A stretch of 64,000 bases of DNA, taken from contig NZ_JAERRF010000012.1 in NCBI RefSeq assembly GCF_016741875.1, forward strand, positions 165,794 through 229,793. Reading direction: 5' to 3'. Below the pieces are notes generated by a model that was not told where the DNA came from, did not search any database, and worked only from the letters and a program-made list of their open reading frames with translations. How positions within the stretch are numbered: the first letter of the stretch is position 1; every line of letters begins with the position of its first letter. Shown here one piece after another: positions 1 through 7,935 of this stretch. The translations under genes were made by a program, and so were the position numbers. This DNA comes from Streptomyces coffeae (GTDB lineage Bacteria; Actinomycetota; Actinomycetes; Streptomycetales; Streptomycetaceae).

Positions 1-8
1 CGGGCGGG

Positions 9-32
9 GCGCCCCTCGTGTGAGAGGGGCGC
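9..32 (-). terminator. Hairpin downstream of the solute-binding protein gene
   Basis: A perfect 9-bp stem (GCGCCCCTC / GAGGGGCGC) with a 6-nt loop lies 38 bp past the stop codon of the minus-strand lipoprotein gene. There is no clear T tract, which is usual for Streptomyces terminators. It could also serve a gene off the left edge. Confidence 0.5.
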
Positions 33-69
33 TTCGCCGTCTTCGTGATTGCGGACGTGGCCGGCATGT

Positions 70-1371
70 CTACTTCTCCCGCTGCCACTTCTTGGTCCAG
101 TACGCGTCCCAGCCGGCCAGCAGTTCCTTGGGCGTCATCTTGCCGAGCACCATCTTCTGCACATCGGCGTCGGCCTTCTGCTCCCACTCGGTCCACCAGG
201 CCACGCCGCGCGGCTGGCTCACATTGAGGTACTTCTCCGGGTGTTCGGTCATGGTGACGTAGCTGGACCAGGGGCCGGTCTTGTAGAACGGGTCGGCGAT
301 CGCCGACTTGAGGATCGGGACCAGGCTGTTCTTCTTGGTGAAGGACGTCGACGCCTTGCCCTGGGAGAGGAACTGCACCAGCTTGACGGCTTCGGCCTTG
401 TGCTTGCTGCCGTCGGCGATCCCCCACCCGGCGGTGGCCAGCGGCTGGACGGTCTTGCCGCTGGGCCCGGCCACCAGCGGGGCGGTGTCCCACTGGTCCT
501 TCTTGATCGACTTGGACTCCGAGACAGTGGCGATCACTTCGGGGTCCTGGAGCAGAAAGCCGGTGGAGCCGTTGGAGAAGCCCTCGACCATCTCCGGATA
601 GCCCCAGGAGACGGACGACTTGGGGGACGCCTCCTTGAAGAGCTTCAGATAGGTCTTGAGGGCGTCCTGCGCCTCGGGCGCGGAGAAGATGGGTTTTCCG
701 TTGGTGAGCTTGTAGCCGTTGGCGGTGTCGACCTTGTCGGCGACATACGCCTCGATCACGGCGGTGGCATTGCTGTTGGCGTTGGCGCCGCCGCGGAAGG
801 CGTAGCCGAACCGCCGCTTCGCCGGGTCGTGGATGGCGGAGGCCTGCTCCAGCAGCTCATCCCAGGTGGCAGGCGGCTTGCTGAAACCGGCCTCCTTGAT
901 CAGGTCGGTGCGGTAGAAGAGGCTCAGCCCGTAGAAGCCGTACGGAACGAAGTAGGTCCTGCCCTTGGTGTCCTCGGCGGCCTTGACGGCGTTCTCCGTC
1001 ATGGCCTTCCAGCCCTTCCAGCCCCCCAGGTCCTTCTTCATGTCATAGAGCCAGCCGTTGTTCGACCACGGGCCGACGGTGATGTCCCGCACTTCGAGCA
1101 CATCGACGCCGCTGCCGGACTGGAGCATCTGCTGGATCTTCTGGTCGGCCTGCTCGGTGGGCGGCGAGATCAGATTGACCTTGATCTTGGGGTTCTGCTG
1201 CTCGAAGTCGGCTATGAGGTTCTTGATCAAGTCGCTGCGGGCCGGATTCGTCAGGCTCTCGACCATATTGAGGGTGACCGTTCCGTCCTTACCGGGACTC
1301 ATGGTGGAACAGCCCGTCAGGACCATCATGGCGGCTGAGCCGAGGGCGAGGGCTGCCGTCCTTCTCTTCAT
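70..1371 (-). CDS. ABC transporter sugar-binding lipoprotein
   Basis: A 433-aa extracellular solute-binding protein of the family 1 (maltose/oligosaccharide) type. The N-terminus has the charged stretch MKRR, a hydrophobic core and a lipobox ending LTGC, with the lipid-carrying Cys at residue 21, so the mature protein should be anchored outside the membrane and hand a sugar to a permease. The chosen ATG at 1371 is the start that gives this signal peptide; the frame stays open upstream. No permease or ATPase gene is next to it, and a hairpin follows the stop, so it may be an orphan binding protein or its permeases lie off the left edge. The neighbouring aminotransferase lies upstream on the same strand and the FadR-like gene beyond that is divergent, so the regulator may control both. 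The substrate cannot be read from sequence. Confidence 0.9.
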   Translation of the reverse strand: MKRRTAALALGSAAMMVLTGCSTMSPGKDGTVTLNMVESLTNPARSDLIKNLIADFEQQNPKIKVNLISPPTEQADQKIQQMLQSGSGVDVLEVRDITVGPWSNNGWLYDMKKDLGGWKGWKAMTENAVKAAEDTKGRTYFVPYGFYGLSLFYRTDLIKEAGFSKPPATWDELLEQASAIHDPAKRRFGYAFRGGANANSNATAVIEAYVADKVDTANGYKLTNGKPIFSAPEAQDALKTYLKLFKEASPKSSVSWGYPEMVEGFSNGSTGFLLQDPEVIATVSESKSIKKDQWDTAPLVAGPSGKTVQPLATAGWGIADGSKHKAEAVKLVQFLSQGKASTSFTKKNSLVPILKSAIADPFYKTGPWSSYVTMTEHPEKYLNVSQPRGVAWWTEWEQKADADVQKMVLGKMTPKELLAGWDAYWTKKWQREK

Positions 1372-1447
1372 CGTGCCGACCTTTCCGTGGATGACGGCCG
1401 CGCTGGCAGCGGCTTCGGGGACAGGGGTGTGGGCATGCTGCGCTCCG

Positions 1448-2701
1448 CTAGCGCCCGCTGTGGTGCCCGCGGGTCGAAGCGGCCCACTCGCCGAGGACGG
1501 GGACGCAGGACTCGGCGAAGTACTCGTAGTCGGCGGCCGTGTTGTAGACATGTGCGGACAGCCGCAGATACCCCACACCGCCGAAACTGGTGAAGGCCGA
1601 CTCCACGCCCAGCTCCCCGGCGACCCGGTCGCGCAGGGCGTCGGCCTCGACGCGCGTGGCCGCCAGGCCCGCGGGCAGCCGCACCAGCCGCATACCGGGG
1701 ACCGGCATACCGACGTCCACCGTGCTGCTGACACCGGTCAGCTCGGCGAACGTGGCGCCGACGACCCGCTCGGCATAGCCGGCCAGGTCGTCCATGTACC
1801 GGCGGGCGGTCTCCCAGCCCCAGGTGTGCTCGATGAAGTCGAGCGCCGTCGGTGCCGCGAGATAGCCGGTGGCGTCCAGCGTGCCCTGCTGGTCGAAGCG
1901 GTCGGGGTACGGATCGGCGGCGCTCCAGGAGTCGATCAGCGGATGGAGCTCCTCGCGCAGCGGGCCACGGGCGACCAGCGCCGCGGTGCCGCGCGGCGCA
2001 CAGCCCCACTTGTGCAGATTGCCGACCCAGAAGTCGCAGGTCACACCGGAGAGCGGGGCGGCGATCAGCCCAGGGGCGTGCGCACCGTCCACCAGCAGCG
2101 GGATGCCGCGCCGCCGGGCCTCGGCGCCCACCCGGTCCACCGGCATCCGGCGTGCGGTCACGGAGGTGATGTGATCGAGCACGATGAGGCCGGTGGCATC
2201 GCTCAACTCCGCCACCACCGCCTCGTACGCCTGCTCCTCGTCCGCCTCCAGCGGCACCCTGGCGGTGCGCACCCGGCCGCCCCAGCGGCGTGCCAGCCGC
2301 TCGGCCCCCATGGTGACGGCTCCGTAGCCGTGGTCGGTGACGACGATCTCCCCGCCGGGGCGCGGGGCGAGCGCGCCGTAGACGGTGCTGACGCCCGCGC
2401 TCGCGTTCGGCACCAGGGCCAGGTCGCCGGGGCTGACCCGCAGGAAGGCCGCGAGTTCGACCCGGGTGTCGGCGACACGTTGCGGCAGCGCCGGGAACCA
2501 CACCACCGGAGAGCGGTCCATCTCTTCGCGCAGCTGGTTCTGCCGCTCCTGCGCCACGAGGGGAACCGCCCCGAACGAACCGTGGTTGAGATGCCGCAGG
2601 GCGGGGTCCAGTGACCAGGCCCGGGCGGCGGGCCGGCCGTCGGCAAGCAGCAGGGGGCGCGGTGCGGTGGTGACCTCGGTCTCGCTCACATGACTCCCCA
2701 T
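1448..2701 (-). CDS. Aminotransferase class V-fold PLP enzyme (isopenicillin N epimerase-like)
   Basis: A 417-aa PLP-dependent enzyme of the class V aminotransferase/CefD-like group. Visible signatures are the N-terminal LRHLNHGSFGAVP, the cofactor-binding LVDGAHAPG and the Schiff-base lysine in NLHKWGCAPRG (about Lys231). Members include isopenicillin N epimerases, cysteine desulfurase-like and hercynylcysteine lyase-like enzymes; the reaction here cannot be assigned. Start: ATG at 2701 is used, but GTG at 2689 is a real alternative because a GGGGAG sequence sits 4 nt before it. The gene lies 76 bp upstream of the sugar-binding lipoprotein on the same strand, and its 5' flank holds two palindromes that probably bind the divergent GntR regulator. 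Confidence 0.85.
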   Translation of the reverse strand: MGSHVSETEVTTAPRPLLLADGRPAARAWSLDPALRHLNHGSFGAVPLVAQERQNQLREEMDRSPVVWFPALPQRVADTRVELAAFLRVSPGDLALVPNASAGVSTVYGALAPRPGGEIVVTDHGYGAVTMGAERLARRWGGRVRTARVPLEADEEQAYEAVVAELSDATGLIVLDHITSVTARRMPVDRVGAEARRRGIPLLVDGAHAPGLIAAPLSGVTCDFWVGNLHKWGCAPRGTAALVARGPLREELHPLIDSWSAADPYPDRFDQQGTLDATGYLAAPTALDFIEHTWGWETARRYMDDLAGYAERVVGATFAELTGVSSTVDVGMPVPGMRLVRLPAGLAATRVEADALRDRVAGELGVESAFTSFGGVGYLRLSAHVYNTAADYEYFAESCVPVLGEWAASTRGHHSGR

Positions 2702-2809
2702 CCACGGGACCCGTGTCTCGCGAGACACCAGATCGCGACCAGGACATGTATGATGACTCCGGCATGTTGGCACAGGGGTGCAGCTCAAACAAGGGGCATG
2801 CACGGCTAG

Positions 2810-2852
2810 TCATCAGATGAATTTCGGTCGATGCCTGTAGGTCATCTGATGA
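2810..2852. promoter_or_regulatory. Pair of palindromic operator candidates for the FadR-type regulator
   Basis: Two 11-bp palindromes, TCATCAGATGA (2810-2820) and TCATCTGATGA (2842-2852), are reverse complements of each other with centres 32 bp apart, about three helical turns. They lie in the 238-bp divergent region between the aminotransferase and the GntR/FCD regulator gene. FadR-subfamily regulators bind short palindromes of this kind near their own promoters, so autoregulation plus control of the divergent genes is likely. Binding is inferred. Confidence 0.55.
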
Positions 2853-2939
2853 CTTTCGATGACTGACGACGTCCGCTGAATCGCTACAGTGCACCGAGGC
2901 CGGTCGGCGAGGCCATCGGCCGTGGCAGGGAGGAATCGG

Positions 2940-3641
2940 ATGTCAGCAGTCGACAAGGCGTTCCACGGCCTACGGCACATGATCGCGTCGGGGCGCCTCG
3001 GCGCGGGCGAGCGCATCCCGCCCGAGGCGGACCTCTGCGAGGAACTGGGCGTCTCGCGGGGGCCGTTGCGCGAGGCCGTGCGGATGCTCGCCGCCCTGGG
3101 AGTGGTCGAACCGCGCCATGGCTCCGGCACCTATGTCTCCCCGCTCAGGCCGGAGGACATCATCGGCAGCCTCTCGCTGACTCTCGAACTGCTGCCGCTG
3201 ACCGGCCTGTTGGAGGTCTACGAGATCCGGCGGGTGCTCGAGGCCCATGTCGCGGCGAAGGCAGCCGCCCGTGCCACCCCGGACACGGTGGACACACTCT
3301 TCTCCCTCATCGAGGCCATGGAGGCGACCGAGGACGCCACCGAGGCTTCCGAGCTCGACCACCGCTTCCACGCCGAGATCGCCCGGACCGGCGGCAACCC
3401 GACTCTTGTCTCCCTGCTCGCCGTCTTCCGCGCCCGATCCCGCAAATACCAGGTCTTCAACCTCCCCGATGGCCCTGACCTGCGGCGCAAGAGCGACGAG
3501 GACCACCGTGTGCTGGCCCAGGCCATCGCCGACCGGGACCCCGGCGCCGCGGCGGGCGCGGCCGAGGCCCACGTCGCCCAGACCGAACGGTGGCTGCGCG
3601 CCTACATGCCGCCCATCGAGGAGAACAACATCCCCGACTGA
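2940..3641 (+). CDS. FadR-type GntR family transcriptional regulator (FCD domain)
   Basis: A 233-aa regulator with an N-terminal winged helix-turn-helix (residues about 5-75, core LCEELGVSRGPLREAVRML) and a C-terminal FCD ligand-binding domain (about 90-220) whose LDHRFHAEIARTGGN and EDHRVLAQAI segments carry the conserved histidines that usually hold a metal. Start ATG at 2940 has a good GGGAGGAA ribosome site; an upstream ATG at 2889 lacks one. It is divergent from the aminotransferase and binding-protein genes and has two palindromes in its leader, so it probably represses that set and is released by a small carboxylate or sugar acid. The ligand is unknown. Confidence 0.92.
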   Translation: MSAVDKAFHGLRHMIASGRLGAGERIPPEADLCEELGVSRGPLREAVRMLAALGVVEPRHGSGTYVSPLRPEDIIGSLSLTLELLPLTGLLEVYEIRRVLEAHVAAKAAARATPDTVDTLFSLIEAMEATEDATEASELDHRFHAEIARTGGNPTLVSLLAVFRARSRKYQVFNLPDGPDLRRKSDEDHRVLAQAIADRDPGAAAGAAEAHVAQTERWLRAYMPPIEENNIPD

Positions 3642-3691
3642 GCCACGTCCGGGCCGGTCGGGTCGACCGTTCTCCGCGGCTCGCGGCCGGG

Positions 3692-3811
3692 TCAATGGGG
3701 GCGGAGACGGCCTTCGACGATGGTGTGGGGGATCGGGGGGCGGTCCCGGAGCGCGAGGAGTTCGTTGGCGAGAGCCACGATCGGGAGCGGGTGCCGGCGA
3801 GACGTCCCCAT
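3692..3811 (-). other. Possible 39-codon remnant or small gene
   Basis: Between the GntR gene and the antiporter operon (3642-3959) I find no ordinary gene. On the minus strand a 39-codon frame (MGTSRRHPLPIVALANELLA at its start) has about 87% G or C in third positions, the pattern of real Streptomyces coding DNA, and ends at TGA. No ribosome site or family is recognised. It may be the 3' end of a decayed gene or a small protein. Confidence 0.25.
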
Positions 3812-3959
3812 GACCACCGGGGGTTGCCTGCACTTCCCGACCGGAAGGACGCGCGGCACGTCGGACGCACCTCCGACGGGGGTAATGCGCGGCGCGGTGA
3901 CGGGGGCCGCGGCGCCGTGCATGTGAGCCTGAGGGCCGGGTACCCGGGCGGCGGGAGGT

Positions 3960-4145
3960 GTGTGGACGGTGGCGCGACGGCTGATGGCGGGCGCCGAACT
4001 GGTCGGCTGGTGGGGGGCGTTGACCCTCCTGTGGATCGTGTTGATCGGCCCCGTGGACCCCCTGGAGTGGCTGGTCGGCGCCGGGGCCGGACTGGTGTCG
4101 GCCGCTGCCGCCCGCGGCGCGCGGCGCGCGGCCGGTGACCGGTGA
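3960..4145 (+). CDS. Short MrpE/MnhE-like antiporter subunit
   Basis: A 61-aa membrane protein with one strong hydrophobic hairpin (residues about 13-52, WGALTLLWIVLIGPVDPLEW) resembling the N-terminal part of MrpE/MnhE subunits. GTG start at 3960 follows a good GGGAGG site. Full MrpE proteins are about 150-170 aa, so the soluble C-terminal half is missing. It is the first gene of the Mrp-type operon and overlaps the next gene by 4 nt (GTGA). In Mrp complexes this subunit belongs to the membrane assembly that exchanges Na+ or K+ for H+. The assignment depends mainly on context. Confidence 0.6.
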   Translation: MWTVARRLMAGAELVGWWGALTLLWIVLIGPVDPLEWLVGAGAGLVSAAAARGARRAAGDR

Positions 4146-4633
4146 ACGGCTGGATCGCCGCGGGCGCCGCACTGCTGGCCTGCGGAGTGGCACCGGCCGC
4201 GGGGTGCGCGGCCACCGGACCGGTCCGTCGCCGGGTGCCCGCACAGAATCTGACCAGCACCTTTCTGAGCCTGGTCTTCCTCCTGCTGGCCCAGGGCTTT
4301 CACCGCACGGCCTACACCGATACGGCGCTGGTGCTCTCGGTGCTCGGTCCGGCCGGCACCCTGCTCTATGTGCGTCTGCTCGCCGATGAGTTGGCGGACC
4401 GTCCGCCCCGGCCGCGCGTGCTGCGTACGGTGACCACGCTGAGTTACCTGGCGGTCCCGGCGGTGCTGCTGCCTCTGTGCTTCATCACCGGACCCGGCCG
4501 TGCCATGGGGAAACTCCTGGTCATCGGCGCCTTGTTGGTATGCGGCAGCTGGAGCGCGGCCCGTGCGGTGACCGCCGCCGCCACTGCCGGACACACGATC
4601 GGTGCACCCGTGGAAGGAACGGACGATGGCTGA
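4142..4633 (+). CDS. MrpF-like (possibly MrpF-MrpG fused) antiporter subunit
   Basis: A 163-aa integral membrane protein with about five hydrophobic segments. Residues 1-80 look like MrpF (a first helix, a charged turn, then DTALVLSVLGPAGTLLYVRL, matching the family's DVALVLALLGF...A region). Residues about 90-150 (GRAMGKLLVIGALLVCGSW) resemble the MrpG region that follows the HAAGKA motif. Separate MrpF and MrpG proteins are each about 90-120 aa, so a fusion would explain the length. GTG start overlaps the upstream stop by 4 nt. The following gene starts 8 nt before this stop. The F part is moderately sure, the G part weak. Confidence 0.55.
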   Translation: MNGWIAAGAALLACGVAPAAGCAATGPVRRRVPAQNLTSTFLSLVFLLLAQGFHRTAYTDTALVLSVLGPAGTLLYVRLLADELADRPPRPRVLRTVTTLSYLAVPAVLLPLCFITGPGRAMGKLLVIGALLVCGSWSAARAVTAAATAGHTIGAPVEGTDDG

Positions 4634-4895
4634 CGACCTGCCGCTGCTGCTCGGTCTGCTGCTGGTGGCAGCGGCCGGGACCGGCACCGTCCTGGTACGC
4701 GACCCCGTGCGGCAGTCCTTTGTGATGTCACTGTTCGGCCTGGCCCTCGCCACCCTGTTCCTGCTGCTCCAGGCGCCAGATGTCGCGCTCTCCCAGCTGG
4801 CGGTCGGTTCCGCGCTGACACCGCTGATGGTGCTGCTGTCCGTACGCAAGGTGCGTCGCAGGGCCCGCGGCGAGCGACGGGAGGAGCGCGAGTGA
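4626..4895 (+). CDS. DUF4040 / MbhD-like subunit (MrpA C-terminal piece)
   Basis: An 89-aa membrane protein with three helices. The central LQAPDVALSQLAVGSALTPL is the hallmark of the DUF4040/MbhD module, which in complete Mrp antiporters is the C-terminal part of the large MrpA subunit and in group 4 hydrogenases is a separate protein. Here it stands alone. ATG at 4626 follows AAGGAAC. It overlaps the preceding gene by 8 nt and the next by 4 nt, so the operon is tightly coupled. The basic tail (KVRRRARGERREERE) faces the cytoplasm by the positive-inside rule. Confidence 0.8.
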   Translation: MADDLPLLLGLLLVAAAGTGTVLVRDPVRQSFVMSLFGLALATLFLLLQAPDVALSQLAVGSALTPLMVLLSVRKVRRRARGERREERE

Positions 4896-5650
4896 GCATG
4901 CGGACGCGGCTGTGGGTCCTGGCCGTCGGGAGCCTGGGCACGGCGGTGCTGTACCTGCTGGCCTGCCGCGATCTGCCCGCGTTCGGCGGACTGTGGCACC
5001 CCTACGGTGACCGGGCGGTGCACGCCGCCCTCACCCGGCACACCGCCAACACCGTCTCCTCGGTCAACTTCGACCAGCGGTCCCTGGACACCCTCGGCGA
5101 GGAATCCATCCTCTTCGGCTCCGTCCTGGGCACCGTCGTGCTGCTGCGGCAGACCCGCGACGAGGACCGGCTGCCCCCGCGGCCGGTCCGGGTGGCCCCG
5201 CCGGTGCGCCGTTACGCCCTGCTCGCACTGCCGGTCACCCTGCTGATCGGGCTGTATGTCGTCGCCCACGGCCAGCTCAGCCCCGGCGGCGGGTTCCAGG
5301 GCGGCGTAGTGGTGGCGACCGCGCTGCACCTGCTCTACATCGCCGTGGACTACCGGGCGCTGGAGCGGATCCGTCCCGTCGGCTTCTACGAGGTGGCGGA
5401 CGCCGCGGGCGAGGCCGGGTATCTCCTGCTGGGCGCGGCCGCGCTGCTGACCGGTGCGGCCTTTCTGACCAACTTCCTGCCCTATGGCACCCTCAACACC
5501 CTCGCCTCCGGCGGCACCGTCCCACTGCTCAACGCCGCCATCGGCGTGGAGGTCGCGGCCGGTGTTGTCGTCCTGCTGGCCGGTTTCCTGGACCAGGCCG
5601 TGGAGATCGAAAGCGAACAACAGGACACCGGAGCGGAGGGCGAGCGATGA
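4892..5650 (+). CDS. mrpB: MrpB/MnhB subunit with an MbhE-like N-terminus
   Basis: A 252-aa membrane protein. Residues about 1-100 (two helices around a periplasmic loop containing HTANTVSSVNFDQRSLDTLGEE) match the MbhE-type piece that in large Mrp systems belongs to MrpA. Residues about 110-240 are the MnhB domain, with the conserved VVAHGQLSPGGGFQGGVV loop and LNAAIGVEVAAGVVVL. GTG start overlaps the DUF4040 gene by 4 nt. Together with that gene it supplies the membrane anchor that links MrpA-like and MrpD-like antiporter modules in cation/proton exchange. Confidence 0.88.
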   Translation: MSMRTRLWVLAVGSLGTAVLYLLACRDLPAFGGLWHPYGDRAVHAALTRHTANTVSSVNFDQRSLDTLGEESILFGSVLGTVVLLRQTRDEDRLPPRPVRVAPPVRRYALLALPVTLLIGLYVVAHGQLSPGGGFQGGVVVATALHLLYIAVDYRALERIRPVGFYEVADAAGEAGYLLLGAAALLTGAAFLTNFLPYGTLNTLASGGTVPLLNAAIGVEVAAGVVVLLAGFLDQAVEIESEQQDTGAEGER

Positions 5651-5994
5651 GCGTGCTGCCGTATGTGACCGCGGGGTGGCTGTTCCTGATCGGCTGTTAC
5701 GGGCTGGCCACCAGTCGCAACCTCATCCACGCGGTGGGCTGTCTCTCGGTCTGTCAGTCCTCCACCTATGTGCTGCTGCTTGCCGTCGGGTACCGCAAGG
5801 GCGGCACCGCCCCGGTCTTCTCCGACCTCACCCCCGGCTCCCGCCCGGTCGTCGACCCTGTTGTCCAGGCCCTCACCCTCACCGACATCGTCATCGGGGC
5901 GACCGTCACCGCACTGCTGCTCTCCCTGGTCGTCCAGATCGCCAAGCGGCACGGAACGGTGGATCCCGACCAGCTCTCGGAGCTGAGGGGATGA
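5647..5994 (+). CDS. mrpC: MrpC/MnhC antiporter subunit (NuoK-like)
   Basis: A 115-aa protein of three transmembrane helices, homologous to NuoK. The family signature is at the C-terminal side, VQALTLTDIVIGATVTALLL, with the helix-2 motif NLIHAVGCLSV at residues about 26-36. Start ATG overlaps the mrpB stop by 4 nt, and its own stop overlaps the mrpD start by 4 nt. It forms part of the ion channel assembly between MrpD and the smaller subunits. Length is normal for the family. Confidence 0.93.
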   Translation: MSVLPYVTAGWLFLIGCYGLATSRNLIHAVGCLSVCQSSTYVLLLAVGYRKGGTAPVFSDLTPGSRPVVDPVVQALTLTDIVIGATVTALLLSLVVQIAKRHGTVDPDQLSELRG

Positions 5995-7796
5995 CCGCCG
6001 CGCGGCTCCTGCCACTGATCGTGGCCGTCCCGCTGTTCGGGGCCGCGGTGCTGGTCGGAGCGGGACGGCGGCTGCCGCGGCCCGCCGCCGAGCTGCTGGC
6101 CTGCCTGTTCGCTGCGGGCGCCGCCGCGCTCGCCCTGTGGGCCGCGGCGGCCACCCCCTCGGCCGTCGCGCGGCCCGTCGAGTGGGTGGGGGGCTGGCGG
6201 CCGCACAACGGGGCGAGCGTCGGCATCGTCCTGGTCGGCGACCGCATCGGCCTCGGGCTCGCCACACTGGTGTCGCTGCTGGTGCTGGCCTCGCTCTGCT
6301 ACGCCTGGCGGTACTTCGACGAACCCCCGCGCCGCCATGCCGGTTCCTACCCCGGGCTGGTGCTGCTCTTCCAGGCGGGCATGTGCGGCTTCGCCCTGAC
6401 CGGCGACCTCTTCAACGCCTTCGTCTTCTTCGAGTTGATGAGCGTGGTCGCGTACGCGCTGACCGGCTACCGCGTCGAGGAGGCACGCGCCGTTCAGGGC
6501 GGTCTGGTGTTCGGGATCATCAACTCCCTCGGCGGCTATGCCACGTTGTCAGGCATCGGCCTGCTGTACGCCCGCACCGGCGAACTGGGCTTCGCGCAGA
6601 TCGGGCGGGCACTGGACACACACGCCGACGGCGGCCCGGACGCGCTGGTGATCACCGCCTTTGTCCTCGTCGCCACCGGACTGCTCGTCAAGGCCGCCGC
6701 GGTGCCGTTCCACTTCTGGCTCGCCGACGCGCACGCGGTGGCGCCGACTCCCGTGTGCATGCTGCTCTCGGGGGTGATGGTGGAGCTGGGCGTGTACGGG
6801 ACGGCCCGGGTCTACTGGACCGTCTTCGCCGGGCCTGGCGGCATCCCCGCGCCCGACGCACACCGGGCTCTGCTGGCCCTGGGGGTGCTGACGGCCGTCC
6901 TGGGCTCGGTGATGTGCTGGCAGCAGCGCCACCTCAAGCGGTTGCTCGCCTACTCCACGGTGGCGCACACCGGGCTGTTCCTCATCGGCCTGGCGCAGCT
7001 CACTCCGGAGGGGACCGGCGGAGTCACGCTGTATGTCCTGGCACACGCCGGGGTCAAGGCGGCGCTGTTCGCGTGCGTGGGGATCCTGCTCGACCGTTAC
7101 GGCAGTGTCGACGAGCACCAACTGCACGGCAGGGGGCGGGAACTGCCCTGGGTGGGGGCGATGTTCGGGCTCGGGGGGCTCGCCCTCGCCGGGCTGCCCC
7201 CGTTCGGCACCGCGCTGGGCAAAGCGGTCACCGAGGAGGCCGCTGGAGGCGGGGCGACCGCGCTGTTCGTGTCGGCCTCGGCGATCACCGGCGGCGCGGT
7301 GCTACGAGCGGGCGGCCGGGTGTTCCTCGGGCTCGGCACCCGCCCTCCGGACGCCCCGGAAGAGACGACCGGCGAAGCGGAAGAGCCGGAGACCCGTGGC
7401 GGGCCGCTGTCCCGGATCCCGGGCTCGATGCTCGCGGTACCGGCCGTACTGCTCGCCGGGGCGCTGGCGGTGGGACTGGTCCCCGCTCTGCGCACCGCTG
7501 TCGGCCACGCCGCGGACACCTTCACCGATCACCACGGCTATCTCACCTCCGTGCTGTACGGCCGTGCGGCACCGCCCGCGGCCACACCCGCACCGCACTG
7601 GACGGCGGCCGGTGTGCTGGTGGGTCTGCTGGTCACCGCCCTGGCCGTGGCGCTCGCACTGCTGGCCGTACGGCGCGCCGCGGCGGAACCGGCCCGCTGG
7701 TTCACCCCGCTCAGGCGGATGCACTCCGGCCATGTGGGCGACTACGTCGCCTGGTTCCTGGCGGGCATCACCCTCCTGGGAGCCCTGCTCGCCTGA
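5991..7796 (+). CDS. mrpD: MrpD/MnhD proton-translocating antiporter subunit (NuoN/NuoM-like)
   Basis: A 601-aa polytopic protein, the only NuoL/M/N-type antiporter core in the operon. Visible signatures include GFALTGDLFNAFVFFELMSV (the essential helix-5 glutamate in FFELMS), HFWLADAHAVAPTPVCMLLS and RHLKRLLAYSTVAHTGLFL (helix-7/8 region). The protein is longer than the roughly 500 aa of ordinary MrpD; extra sequence lies in an acidic loop around residues 455-475 and in the C-terminal helices. ATG at 5991 overlaps mrpC by 4 nt. With no MrpA, this would be the sole proton channel of the complex. Role: Na+(K+)/H+ exchange driven by proton motive force. Confidence 0.93.
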   Translation: MTAARLLPLIVAVPLFGAAVLVGAGRRLPRPAAELLACLFAAGAAALALWAAAATPSAVARPVEWVGGWRPHNGASVGIVLVGDRIGLGLATLVSLLVLASLCYAWRYFDEPPRRHAGSYPGLVLLFQAGMCGFALTGDLFNAFVFFELMSVVAYALTGYRVEEARAVQGGLVFGIINSLGGYATLSGIGLLYARTGELGFAQIGRALDTHADGGPDALVITAFVLVATGLLVKAAAVPFHFWLADAHAVAPTPVCMLLSGVMVELGVYGTARVYWTVFAGPGGIPAPDAHRALLALGVLTAVLGSVMCWQQRHLKRLLAYSTVAHTGLFLIGLAQLTPEGTGGVTLYVLAHAGVKAALFACVGILLDRYGSVDEHQLHGRGRELPWVGAMFGLGGLALAGLPPFGTALGKAVTEEAAGGGATALFVSASAITGGAVLRAGGRVFLGLGTRPPDAPEETTGEAEEPETRGGPLSRIPGSMLAVPAVLLAGALAVGLVPALRTAVGHAADTFTDHHGYLTSVLYGRAAPPAATPAPHWTAAGVLVGLLVTALAVALALLAVRRAAAEPARWFTPLRRMHSGHVGDYVAWFLAGITLLGALLA

Positions 7797-7888
7797 GCCC
7801 CTGGCCGCCCTGGTGCCGTTCCTCCGGTCGTGGCCGTCTGCCGGTCGTCGCGTTAGGAGCTCCCCGCCTTCGGGAACCGGATGGGGCG

Positions 7889-7917
7889 GGTGCCGGGCAG
7901 GCCGGTCGCCCGGCACC
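7889..7917. terminator. Hairpin between the Mrp operon and udgX
   Basis: A perfect 10-bp stem (GGTGCCGGGC / GCCCGGCACC) with a 9-nt loop, ending 3 bp before the AGGAGG of the next gene. It may end the Mrp operon or act as an attenuator for udgX. Confidence 0.4.
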
Positions 7918-7935
7918 ACGAGGAGGTGGCCCGGT

